Positions 14,063 through 21,373 of a DNA stretch of 21,373 nucleotides are shown here, piece after piece (positions within the stretch are counted from its first letter, which is position 1; each line of letters begins with the position of its first letter). Made by a program: the position numbers and the translations under genes. This DNA comes from Bacteroidota bacterium (lineage in GTDB: Bacteria > Bacteroidota > Bacteroidia > Bacteroidales > JAADJA01). Below the pieces are notes generated by a model. That model worked only from the letters and a program-made list of their open reading frames with translations. It was not told the origin of the DNA and searched no databases. The DNA is taken from the NCBI GenBank assembly GCA_024278155.1, contig JAJRTT010000398.1, forward strand, positions 1-21,373. The letters run 5' to 3'.

Positions 14063-14728
14063 ATGAAAAGGACAACGATTTTAATTTTTGCGGTATTTAT
14101 GGGCCTTATGGGATTCTCACAGGAAGACAACAATAACAAGGAATACAAAACATTGTTTGGGAGCAATAATATGACCCATGGTGGCTATGGGGCCATGTCG
14201 ATAAATTATTCCCAATTGGATGGCGAGGATGCCTTGCTCGTAGGTATGCGGGGAGCCTGGATCATCAACCATGGGATCGGGATTGGCCTGGGCGGCTATG
14301 GTATTACGAATAACATCAATCGCGATTTATATGGCGATGGGTATCAATACCAGCTTGCAGGAGGTTATGGAGGGTTATTGATCGAGCCCATTATCGGTGC
14401 AAATAACCCTGTCCATATTTCCATTCCCGTATTGATTGGTGCCGGTGGGATCGCTTATGTCAATCATTCATGGACTTCGGCCGCGCAGCAACCTTACCAC
14501 AATGGTAATTATATGTTGGATTCGCAAGCGTTTTTCGTTTTGGAACCGGGCGTTGAACTGGAACTGAACATGGTCAGGTTTTTCAGGATCGCACTGGGCG
14601 CATATTACCGTTACACATCTGATGTTAGCCTTACCTATTATAAGTTGAACACTGCTGAACTGGTAACCGAGAACCCTGACTTGAAAGGCTTCTCATTTGG
14701 TATAACCTTGAAGTTTGGGAAGTTTTAA
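14063..14728 (+). CDS. Outer-membrane beta-barrel protein, uncharacterised
   Basis: The 221-residue protein begins with a signal peptide (MKRTTILIFAVFMGLMGFSQ, cut near residue 19). Short alternating-hydrophobic strands rich in Gly and Tyr follow: GGYGAMSINYSQLDG, LLVGMRGAWIINHGIGIGLG, YQYQLAGGYGGLLIEPIIG and IPVLIGAGGIAYV. The final strand KGFSFGITLKFGKF ends in Phe, the signal for BamA-dependent outer-membrane insertion. It has about eight to ten such strands and no added domain. I cannot name a function. The gene follows the tRNA terminator by 100 bases. A TAAGTTTA near 14034 could be an imperfect -7 box. Confidence 0.75.
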   Translation: MKRTTILIFAVFMGLMGFSQEDNNNKEYKTLFGSNNMTHGGYGAMSINYSQLDGEDALLVGMRGAWIINHGIGIGLGGYGITNNINRDLYGDGYQYQLAGGYGGLLIEPIIGANNPVHISIPVLIGAGGIAYVNHSWTSAAQQPYHNGNYMLDSQAFFVLEPGVELELNMVRFFRIALGAYYRYTSDVSLTYYKLNTAELVTENPDLKGFSFGITLKFGKF

Positions 14729-15084
14729 GGTAATCTCAAAAAATAACGTACGATAGGTGTAAATTGGATTTGGGAAGCCAACCATAATAATCCCTGTCGT
14801 TCTTCATTCCTGCCGGATGAACATTTTATGCCCTGGCTTGGGGCTTGCATAATTCTGGATTTGCAATGCCCGTTAATAAGCCGTCCCTGCCATTGACCAA
14901 TGAATCACCGCCTTTCCCTAAATTATCCTTGATATATGCTTCCACGGGTATTACTTTTGAATAAAAACAATTCTTTGAAATACGAACATAAGGGTAAGGG
15001 GATATTTTTGTGTATTGATACTAAAACAGGGCTTTCCTGAGTTTTATAATGTAAGGTGTCCAAAGCCCATTAAAAATCGAGCAA
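14729..15084. other. Intergenic gap with no gene seen
   Basis: These 356 bases lie between two beta-barrel genes. No ORF with plausible coding content, tRNA or strong hairpin is visible; only a candidate -7 box near 15003 stands out. No terminator is evident after the first gene. Confidence 0.6.
15003..15010 (+). promoter_or_regulatory. Putative -7 box (TATTTTTG) for the gene at 15085
   Basis: The box is an exact TAnnTTTG match. TTTG at 14974-14977 is 25 bases upstream, longer than usual. The predicted leader would be about 65 bases. Confidence 0.35.
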
Positions 15085-15840
15085 ATGAAAACCACGAATT
15101 TGATCATTGCCGGATTACTCATTTTTTCTACATCACAAATGGAAGCAGCCGGCCCACGTGTCCAAACCCCCGCTTCATTAAACCCTTTTTGGTACAACTG
15201 GTCAGTTGACCTGGATGCCGGCCTTATGACCTATTATGGCGATTTGAGCCAGTATGATTTGTCGGTCGTTAATAAGCTGTTGTATGAAAGCAAACCGGCT
15301 TTTGGGTTAAAAGTCACGAAACATATCAAGCATATGTTTGGCTTGTCGGGCCAATTGATTTATGGTGGTTTTAAAAGTGATTACAAGCCCGATCATGTTT
15401 TTCAGACACGGCTTTTTGAATACAATGTGCAAGTTGGTGTCGATTTGCTGAACCTTATCGGAAACGATAGAAAAAGGGATTTCGGGCTTGTTGCATATGC
15501 CGGTGCTGGACAGTTTCTGTTTCGAACTACCGGAATCACTGATGAAACCACACGTGTCCAGAATTCGGGCGTACCGGAGTTTGTTTACTTCTTTGGTGGA
15601 AACTATTACCACAAAATTTCAAAACGGTTTAATATTACGGTCGATTTGTCCATTCGCCAAGCGCAAAACGATAACCTTGACAATTATATCGCCCATGGTG
15701 ATTTTGATTATTATTCCTATTTAAGCGTGGGATTTAGTTTCTTGATAGACAACCTGAAAACGCCGTTTAAGAAAGTAAAGGATTGCCCTGCTTATGAAGA
15801 TTATAAAACTGTTTGGCGCGATCATACGGTCTATCATTAA
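15085..15840 (+). CDS. Outer-membrane beta-barrel protein (porin-family-like), uncharacterised
   Basis: The 251-residue protein has a signal peptide (MKTTNLIIAGLLIFSTSQMEA, cut before AGP). The first strand of the mature barrel is NWSVDLDAGLMTYYGDLSQY, a pattern seen often at the start of Bacteroidota OMP beta-barrels. Further strands are FGLKVTKHIKHMFGLSGQLI, FGLVAYAGAGQFLF and YYSYLSVGFSFLID. The C-terminal 35 residues are charged and include KDCPAYEDYKT; there is no OmpA-like peptidoglycan-binding domain. It is convergent with rdgB, 52 bases between stops. Nothing in the sequence tells what it transports or binds. Confidence 0.75.
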   Translation: MKTTNLIIAGLLIFSTSQMEAAGPRVQTPASLNPFWYNWSVDLDAGLMTYYGDLSQYDLSVVNKLLYESKPAFGLKVTKHIKHMFGLSGQLIYGGFKSDYKPDHVFQTRLFEYNVQVGVDLLNLIGNDRKRDFGLVAYAGAGQFLFRTTGITDETTRVQNSGVPEFVYFFGGNYYHKISKRFNITVDLSIRQAQNDNLDNYIAHGDFDYYSYLSVGFSFLIDNLKTPFKKVKDCPAYEDYKTVWRDHTVYH

Positions 15841-15845
15841 GGAAT

Positions 15846-15868
15846 GTCCCCCTCTTTGAGGGAGGGAC
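15846..15868. terminator. Hairpin between convergent genes
   Basis: GTCCC+CCTC pairs with GAGG+GGGAC around a TTT loop, with a 2-base bulge (GA). It lies between the convergent stops of the gene at 15085 and rdgB. There is no good T tract, so termination is plausible but not assured. Confidence 0.4.
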
Positions 15869-15892
15869 TTGAAAAGAGCAAGAAAGAAAATA

Positions 15893-16477
15893 TTAAAAAT
15901 CCCCCTTTTGAAGAAACTCCAACAGCTTGGCCATAGCTTTCCCGCGGTGGCTAATTTTATTTTTTTCTTCCAAATCCATTTCTGCAAAAGAGGTGTGGTA
16001 GCCATTAGGGCGAAAAATGGGATCGTAGCCAAAACCTTTGTCACCATGGCGTTCGGTCATGATTTCACCGCTCACGCAACCCTCAAATTGATATTCCTTC
16101 CCATCAATGATAAGTGAAATAACCGTTCTGAAGCGGGCTTTCCGGTTGTCGGTTCCATTGAGTTCTGCCAAAACCCTGTCCATGTTTTTTTCGTGGTCGT
16201 GCCCCGGCCCCCCGTAACGTGCTGAATAAACACCGGGCCTTCCGTCAAGTGCCTCGACCTCAAGTCCCGTATCGTCCCCAAAACAATTTTTCCCATAGTT
16301 GTCAAAGATATAATGGGATTTGATGGAGGCATTCCCTTCCAGGGTTTCAGCAGTTTCGGCAATATCTTCCCTGCACCCGATATCGTCCAAAGAAAGGATT
16401 TTAAATTTAGTGCCAACAGCCGTTATTATTTCCTCAAGCTTATGTTGGTTGTTTGTCGCAAATACTAATTCTATCAT
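15893..16477 (-). CDS. rdgB: XTP/dITP diphosphatase (RdgB/HAM1 family)
   Basis: The 194-residue enzyme hydrolyses non-canonical purine triphosphates (dITP, XTP) to monophosphates, which keeps them out of DNA and RNA. Family motifs run in order: FATNNQHKLEEI (nucleotide-binding N-terminus), FGDDTGLEVEALDGRPGVYS (the catalytic Asp is in DDTGL), SARYGG, GFGYDPIF near residue 150 and SHRGKAMAKL at the end. Length is typical. The ATG at 16477 is the only sensible start. Its leader contains three tandem copies of a heptamer, and a long terminator stem from the upstream lipoprotein gene lies about 50 bases before it. No TAnnTTTG box was found. Confidence 0.95.
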   Translation of the reverse strand: MIELVFATNNQHKLEEIITAVGTKFKILSLDDIGCREDIAETAETLEGNASIKSHYIFDNYGKNCFGDDTGLEVEALDGRPGVYSARYGGPGHDHEKNMDRVLAELNGTDNRKARFRTVISLIIDGKEYQFEGCVSGEIMTERHGDKGFGYDPIFRPNGYHTSFAEMDLEEKNKISHRGKAMAKLLEFLQKGDF

Positions 16478-16485
16478 GGTTTATC

Positions 16486-16507
16486 GTTTGTTGTTTGTTG
16501 TTTGTTG
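16486..16507. repeat. Heptanucleotide tandem repeat (GTTTGTT)x3 in the rdgB leader
   Basis: Three perfect copies of GTTTGTT plus one G (read ACAAACA-type on the rdgB sense strand) lie 9 to 30 bases upstream of the rdgB ATG. Confidence 0.8.
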
Positions 16508-16529
16508 AAATGGAATTGATAGAATATAA

Positions 16530-16573
16530 AATCGCACAAAACAGGTTTTTTTAAAAACCTGTTTTGCGCGATT
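16530..16573 (-). terminator. Long-stem terminator of the fadL-SGNH operon
   Basis: A 14-base perfect stem (16537-16550 with 16553-16566), one A-C mismatch, then six more pairs (16530-16535 with 16568-16573) give 20 of 21 paired positions around a tiny loop. On the minus strand the stem runs into TTTTAT. It lies 67 bases past the stop of the SGNH gene. Confidence 0.75.
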
Positions 16574-16639
16574 ATGTAACTTATTAACACGTATTATTCA
16601 AATTAAAAATAATACTAAATGTTTTCTTGCAAACAAGAT

Positions 16640-17938
16640 TTATGGAAATTCAATCCCGGGATAATCGGTAACACTCACCTTTGGGATATTCGCACCATAT
16701 TTTCCATTGATGGCCGTTATAAACTGATTGGCTATCAAAGCATAACCTTTTTGGGTCAAGTGGATGCCATCCAACGAAAATGTCCCACCGGTAACATAGG
16801 TTACCGAAAACGATTCCCCATCGTAGGTAACACCTGATTCCACTTGTCCAAAATAGCTGTTGATATCAACAAATGCAAGGTTGTATGTATCGGCCAACGT
16901 TTTTATGGTGGCGTTATAACCTTCAATTGCTGAGTTGATATTTGCTATTTCATTTTCTGAAAGGGTATATTGGTCAGGGATTGGTTTAATGCTTCCCCAT
17001 CCGGCACATCGCAATGAATCACCGGGGGTGGTAAGCAATACCATTTCGTTTTCTGTTATCTGGCGCAATCCGGCCGGTGCATTGGGATCTGCAATAATGA
17101 ACGGGTTTTGCCCAAGGTTAAAAGTAATCCCCAAGGGTGCATAAGCAGCATTCAGTCCATCCACTTGTATTTGCTCGGTTAAAACCAATCCGTTGTATGG
17201 GATAACATTAAAGAAGGCGGCTCCGGTAATACCGGGAAGATTGGCAATTACACCCTTTGCCCCATTTGCTGTTAAAGCACCAACAATGTTATCCATGAAA
17301 TATGCAAAAGAAGGTTGTCCGGTAATTGTATCACCGATGCCACCACTTGTGGCATATCCCAACACATCGTTGTTCCCGATCCACAAACTAAAGAATGTAG
17401 CTTCGTGGGCGGCTGCATCGCCAATTACACTTGCATCGGCAGCACTCGCAAATCGTGCATAATAAGGATTGGCCAAACCAACAGGAACACCGGCAGGGTT
17501 TCCATAACCAGGTGCCAGAAGATGGAATGTTTTTGCACCGGGGACACCAAGGTTGTTAACGGAGTATCCAACAGGAGCGTAACCTTCGGCTTGCCCACTT
17601 GCTGGAACAGGTCCCAAAGAAGTTTCTCCAAGGCAATTCGTACTGTAGTCAAGGACTAATTTCCCGGGCAATACGCCGTACTCGCTTTCAACAACAGGTT
17701 GTACGAATTCGCCACCACCAACTGTCTTGAATTGTTGTGCAAGGATGCTGGGATAAGAATTTGCCTGGGCGGAATGGTACAGGGCACCATCCGCATAACC
17801 AGCGGTAAGGGAATTTCCAACGGAAATGTAGTTCGAGAAATCGGCACTTCCGGCCGAAGCCTTGAACTCATCTATCTCGGGCTTACAAGCAAAGAGCAAA
17901 CCCACTAAACTTAAGAATATTATTGTTCTGTATTTCAT
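16640..17938 (-). CDS. SGNH/GDSL-hydrolase lipoprotein
   Basis: The 432-residue protein begins with a lipoprotein signal (MKYRTIIFLSLVGLLFAC, lipid-modified Cys18). It then has SGNH blocks: block I YISVGNSLTAGY, with the probable nucleophile Ser43 in GNSL instead of GDSL; the block III-like LWIGNNDVLGYAT; and block V LDGIHLTQKGY, with the Asp-x-x-His dyad. SGNH enzymes are esterases or lipases; the substrate cannot be read. It lies 20 bases after fadL on the same strand, so the two are almost surely co-transcribed. A surface esterase with a fatty-acid channel would make a release-and-import pair (inference). A strong terminator follows. Confidence 0.88.
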   Translation of the reverse strand: MKYRTIIFLSLVGLLFACKPEIDEFKASAGSADFSNYISVGNSLTAGYADGALYHSAQANSYPSILAQQFKTVGGGEFVQPVVESEYGVLPGKLVLDYSTNCLGETSLGPVPASGQAEGYAPVGYSVNNLGVPGAKTFHLLAPGYGNPAGVPVGLANPYYARFASAADASVIGDAAAHEATFFSLWIGNNDVLGYATSGGIGDTITGQPSFAYFMDNIVGALTANGAKGVIANLPGITGAAFFNVIPYNGLVLTEQIQVDGLNAAYAPLGITFNLGQNPFIIADPNAPAGLRQITENEMVLLTTPGDSLRCAGWGSIKPIPDQYTLSENEIANINSAIEGYNATIKTLADTYNLAFVDINSYFGQVESGVTYDGESFSVTYVTGGTFSLDGIHLTQKGYALIANQFITAINGKYGANIPKVSVTDYPGIEFP

Positions 17939-17958
17939 ATCTTTTAAATTTTTTGGGG

Positions 17959-19179
17959 TTAAAAATTATAGCTTACCCCGATTCCCGGGACAAATGTACG
18001 TGTGGCATAAGTCCCTCCAAAATTATCAGGATCGTAAGCCCTGTCTTCCTGCAATCCTTCCAATTGCAAGTAGGAGAGGTCTATACTGAGCTTTTCGGTA
18101 GGCATATAGGAAAGGCCAAGCGTGAAAGCAACCGTATTGAGACTGACGGTTTCAGGCGTAAAATAATTTTTGTTGGTTGGTGAAGGATCATAATAAACAC
18201 CTGCCCGTGCAATTAATTTTTCGCTGATTTTATATTCTCCACCAATTCTCCAGATAGCCGTGTTCGCATATTTTCTTGGGTTTCTTGAATCGGCCAGTTT
18301 CTCATTGTTTTCCTTAAAGTCAATGATGAGCGAGTCGTAAGCCGACCAGAATACATAGTTTAGTTCCAGTGCAAGCATGAACTTCTCCGAAATTTGATAA
18401 GACATACCCACATCAAGATTGGCGGGCAAGGGGAGCTCGGCATCAAAGTTCCCACTTGAAGGGAAGAATGAACCCAAGGATTGGGGGACATCCCGGAATT
18501 CTGTTTGGCCATTTTCAATTTTCATATTTACTTTTGAACGGTAATCAACACCAATGTTGAAATCTTCATTGGGTTTTAGGAAAATCCCCACATTGTACCC
18601 AAATTCCGTGGTCTTTCCGTTCATGTTGAATTGTCCGTCAATCGGGTTTGGGAGCGCTTTCGTAAGATCAACCGATCCTAAAACAATATCCAATCCTGCC
18701 CCAATTCCAAACTTGTCATTGATTTTGTAGGCAACGGTAGGCTGGATGAAAATAGCCGCCAATGAAATTTCCTGGATCAGGTAACGCCCTCTCCAATCAT
18801 TGTCCCATTTCAGGGTATTCCCGTAAGGTGTAAAAACACCCACACCTACTGAAAGGTCCTCGGTTACTTTTCCTGCACCATAAAAATAAAATGGTGTGCC
18901 TGTTGGGTTTACCGTTGAAGCCTGATAGTTTGAACCATTGGCCTGGTAAATTGCATTCGCCATTACCCCACTTACGCCCAGGCTGTAACTATTATTGGCC
19001 TTCATGAAAGAAAGTGAGCCGGGGTTGTAGAACATACTACTGGCACCTAAGGCGAAGGGTGTGCCAATTAATCCGATACCGGTCTGCTTCTGGCCCTGGA
19101 GCCTGACCTGATATCCTCCTGCATAAGCAGTGTACGCCACAAAAACAAAAAGCAGCATAACAATCGATAATTTTCTCAT
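17959..19179 (-). CDS. OmpP1/FadL/TodX family outer-membrane transporter
   Basis: The 406-residue protein begins MRKLSIVMLLFVFVAYTAYA, a signal peptide, then GGYQVRLQGQKQTGIG. It continues FALGASSMFYNPGSLSFM, the N-terminal hatch region of FadL proteins with its NPG motif. Barrel strands include VGVGVFTPYGNTLKWDNDW followed by GRYLIQEISL, a FadL-type 'W.GR' segment. The protein ends FVPGIGVSYNF, with terminal Phe. The family carries long-chain fatty acids or other hydrophobic compounds across the outer membrane. The ATG at 19179 is chosen because an in-frame ATG at 19212 would add 11 residues and lie upstream of the probable transcription start. It leads an operon with the SGNH lipoprotein. 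Confidence 0.9.
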   Translation of the reverse strand: MRKLSIVMLLFVFVAYTAYAGGYQVRLQGQKQTGIGLIGTPFALGASSMFYNPGSLSFMKANNSYSLGVSGVMANAIYQANGSNYQASTVNPTGTPFYFYGAGKVTEDLSVGVGVFTPYGNTLKWDNDWRGRYLIQEISLAAIFIQPTVAYKINDKFGIGAGLDIVLGSVDLTKALPNPIDGQFNMNGKTTEFGYNVGIFLKPNEDFNIGVDYRSKVNMKIENGQTEFRDVPQSLGSFFPSSGNFDAELPLPANLDVGMSYQISEKFMLALELNYVFWSAYDSLIIDFKENNEKLADSRNPRKYANTAIWRIGGEYKISEKLIARAGVYYDPSPTNKNYFTPETVSLNTVAFTLGLSYMPTEKLSIDLSYLQLEGLQEDRAYDPDNFGGTYATRTFVPGIGVSYNF

Positions 19180-19200
19180 AACGTAAATTTTGATTTGTAA

Positions 19201-19217
19201 ATTGAAGTGCAAAGGTA
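19201..19217 (-). promoter_or_regulatory. fadL promoter (TACCTTTG plus CACTTCAAT)
   Basis: On the minus strand TACCTTTG (19217-19210) is an exact -7 box, identical to that of parA, followed by CACTTCAAT. The ATG is about 30 bases downstream. No good -33 TTTG is visible; an A/T run lies there. Confidence 0.6.
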
Positions 19218-19765
19218 TTGTTTTTTTTTGAAGTGGGCATTTAGTGGTCCATGGGGTGGGTACAATAAAATCCCCCTTGATTCAAACATAGAATCCGGGA
19301 TAGTATTATTTGGCAAATAATATAAAAGATGTACCTTGCTCCTGTTCCTCAATTCCGCATCGTATTTGCTTTCGGTGAAAAACCAAAGGCCTTCATTGCC
19401 TTAAGCATCGTACTTGCCCTTGGTGAAATCAATGGTCGATTATTTTTATTGCAATCCCGTGTCAGGCCGAGCCTGTAGAAGCCTGCCTCGATCCGGGAAA
19501 TTTGTTTTTGATCAAAACCGGGGAAAGCTGGTTCTGCTCTATCCAATGTTTTTCGCAAGGAAAACCACGTTAAGCCCACTTTGGGGAAATTAAATATTTC
19601 ACCTTGCTAAACATTTTTATCGTGAACCGTGTTAACAATGGTATCTTCTTTATTTAAACCCCAAAAAACAATTTGCAGGATTGTGAAAAACCATGTATTT
19701 CTGTAATAACGTGGGTATTTTATTGACAATTTTTTTAACTAAAGTAAAACTAAAACACATGACAA
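19218..19765. other. Intergenic gap between divergent fadL and propeller genes
   Basis: About 550 bases without a supported gene. A 76-codon minus-strand frame at 19349-19579 exists but shows no recognisable domain or promoter. No tRNA, strong hairpin or exact TAnnTTTG box for the plus-strand gene at 19766 was found. Confidence 0.55.
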
Positions 19766-21373
19766 ATGAAAACACTGACTACTTTATTTTTGATGATAAT
19801 GATTGCCATAACTGCCCGGGCCCAGGATGTGGGCTTGGATTGGGCGAAACAATTTGACGGGGCCGAAGCAGGGGAAGCGGTTTCCATTAACGTTGATGTT
19901 GCAGGTAATGTATATGTTACTGGGTATTTTGAGGGGACTTTTGATTTTGATCCGGGTGATGGGACTTTTAATTTGACTTCCCAGGGTTTTCATGACGCAT
20001 TTATTTCCAAGCTGGGTGCCGATGGGGACTTTATTTGGGCCAAACAATTTAAAGGGAATGGTTCGGTTCGGGGGTATTCAATATCCCTTGACAGTTCGGG
20101 GAATATCTATTCCAGCGGATTGTTCCAGGGCGGTTTTGTGGATTTTGATCCCGGACCCGAAGAGTTTTTGTTATATGGGCCCAATGATTATCCCATAACC
20201 TATATTTCCAAATTGGATATAAACGGCGATTTTCTCTGGGCAAAAGCCATTTGGGGGACTGACTATGTCACCGGGCTTTCCATATCACTCGATGATTCGG
20301 CCAATGTTTATATCGGGGGCAGCTTTGAAGGGTCAGCTGACCTTGATCCCAGTGATACTGCTTTTTATGGCGTAATATCCGTAGGGTTTTATGATATATT
20401 TATCCTGAAACTGAACACAGATGGAGAGTTTAAATGGGGCGCTCATTTTGGGGGAAATGGCAACGATCATTGCACATCCTTAGAACTTGACAATAATGCC
20501 AATGTATATACCACCGGTACTTTTGCAGGTGAAGTGGATTTCGACCCATCCGAAAACGAGTATCTCATAAATGGTGAAACCTTTGTTTCCAAGCTGGATT
20601 TAAATGGTGGCTTTGTCCTGGCAAAAGCAATTTCGGGAAGCTTGGTTGCCGGTTTGTCGGTCGCTGTCGATGATTCCGAAAATATTTATTACGGAGGGAC
20701 TTTTAGTGGGACCGTCGATTTTGATCCGGGACCGGAATTGTTTGAATTATTTTCATCGGGCGGAAGCAATGCTTTTATTTCCAAATTGGACATGAACGGT
20801 GACTTTTTGTGGGCAGGTCAAATGGGAGGACCAGGCTCAGATAAATTGCCTGCATTGACACTGGATGCCGAAGGAAATATATATTCAACGGGATTCTTTA
20901 GGAATACTGCCGATTTTGACCCGGGGGACGGGGCCTATGAACTAACAGCAACGGATATAAGCGATATTTTTGTGTCAAAGCTGAATACGAATGGCGGATT
21001 TGCCTGGGCAAAAAAACTTGGCGGGGCTGGCCATGAAGAGGGCTTTTCCATAGTCGTTGACAATTCCGGTCATGTTTATTCTTGCGGGGTGTTTGTTTCC
21101 AATACCGATTTTGATCCCGGGGATGACTTTTTCATTTTGGATGGTGGCGGCAATGGCGATCCTTACGTTCATAAAATGAAGTCCATTCTTACCGGAATTG
21201 AAAGTCCTGGGAATTCCTTTGTGGCAGAAGTTGGTTTGTACCCTAACCCCAATTCAGGAATCTTTACCGTTAGTGGTGAAGACCTTCGAAGGATAGAGCT
21301 GTACGGTATCGAGGGTAAATTGATCGAAACAATCGAACTTAACGGGAAAAGCAGTTGCCAGGTGCAATTGGGG
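19766..21373 (+). CDS. Secreted seven-repeat beta-propeller protein with T9SS tail, 3' end cut by window edge
   Basis: The frame is open from ATG 19766 to the window end (536 codons). A signal peptide (MKTLTTLFLMIMIAITARA|QD) precedes seven repeats of about 60-67 residues. The repeats share the pattern WAK..GG....G.S...D..GN.Y.TG.F.G..DFDPG...F.L....D.F.SKL..NG.F, best kept at DFDP, NVY and SKL; such SBBP-like repeats form propeller blades, and seven makes a complete closed propeller. The repeat region ends near residue 475. VGLYPNPNSGIFTVSGEDL, from about residue 488, starts a type A T9SS sorting domain, whose last ~30 residues lie outside the window. Function is unknown; surface binding is the most reasonable guess. 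Confidence 0.88.
   Translation, partial: MKTLTTLFLMIMIAITARAQDVGLDWAKQFDGAEAGEAVSINVDVAGNVYVTGYFEGTFDFDPGDGTFNLTSQGFHDAFISKLGADGDFIWAKQFKGNGSVRGYSISLDSSGNIYSSGLFQGGFVDFDPGPEEFLLYGPNDYPITYISKLDINGDFLWAKAIWGTDYVTGLSISLDDSANVYIGGSFEGSADLDPSDTAFYGVISVGFYDIFILKLNTDGEFKWGAHFGGNGNDHCTSLELDNNANVYTTGTFAGEVDFDPSENEYLINGETFVSKLDLNGGFVLAKAISGSLVAGLSVAVDDSENIYYGGTFSGTVDFDPGPELFELFSSGGSNAFISKLDMNGDFLWAGQMGGPGSDKLPALTLDAEGNIYSTGFFRNTADFDPGDGAYELTATDISDIFVSKLNTNGGFAWAKKLGGAGHEEGFSIVVDNSGHVYSCGVFVSNTDFDPGDDFFILDGGGNGDPYVHKMKSILTGIESPGNSFVAEVGLYPNPNSGIFTVSGEDLRRIELYGIEGKLIETIELNGKSSCQVQLG

Noticed and set aside
19349..19579. 76-codon minus-strand frame as a gene
   Set aside because: No recognisable domain, promoter or leader, and its composition is not clearly coding; kept only as a note in the gap entry.
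1..21373. CRISPR arrays, insertion sequences, rRNA, riboswitches, prophage genes
   Set aside because: No regularly spaced repeats, transposase motifs, rRNA sequence, known riboswitch consensus or phage proteins were seen.

Overview
The window looks like a chromosomal segment of a Bacteroidota bacterium (class Bacteroidia or a near relative). The supporting signs are: the parA-parB-DUF5683-dapB gene order; a DUF3276 PUR-alpha-like protein; a FadL/OmpP1 porin next to an SGNH lipoprotein; C-terminal type IX secretion (T9SS) sorting tails on three proteins; promoters with the phylum's TAnnTTTG -7 box; and A-rich leaders instead of clear Shine-Dalgarno sites. I see no phage, plasmid, IS or CRISPR.

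Layout. Positions 1-3493 (minus strand) hold a chromosome-partition operon read parA, parB, DUF5683, a Uma2-family protein, then dapB, which runs off the left edge. A G-tract repeat block and a terminator separate it from a minus-strand DUF3276 gene (3775-4176). Positions 4324-11578 (plus strand) hold a secreted adhesin-like T9SS protein, a SNF2-family ATPase, cca (tRNA nucleotidyltransferase), a pRiA4b ORF-3-like protein and miaA. The last three sit close together, and cca and miaA both act on tRNA. A nested inverted repeat precedes miaA. Positions 11765-13648 (minus) hold a secreted sialidase-fold T9SS protein interrupted by one in-frame TAA codon. A tRNA-Gly(CCC) with promoter and terminator follows, then two plus-strand outer-membrane beta-barrel proteins. 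rdgB is on the minus strand. A minus-strand fadL-SGNH lipoprotein pair comes next. The window ends inside a plus-strand seven-repeat beta-propeller protein with a T9SS tail.

How the genes fit together. Most of the window is housekeeping: chromosome segregation, lysine/diaminopimelate synthesis, tRNA maturation and nucleotide-pool cleaning. Secreted and outer-membrane genes are interleaved with it. The most interesting points are: a promoter pattern shared by four genes (TAnnTTTG followed by CnnTTCAA); the Uma2 gene inserted with its own -7 box into an otherwise conserved operon; the single nonsense codon; the G-quadruplex-type block beside a PUR-family gene; and the nested inverted repeat before miaA. 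I found no clearly new multi-gene defence or metabolic system. All calls come from reading the sequence; no searches were run.
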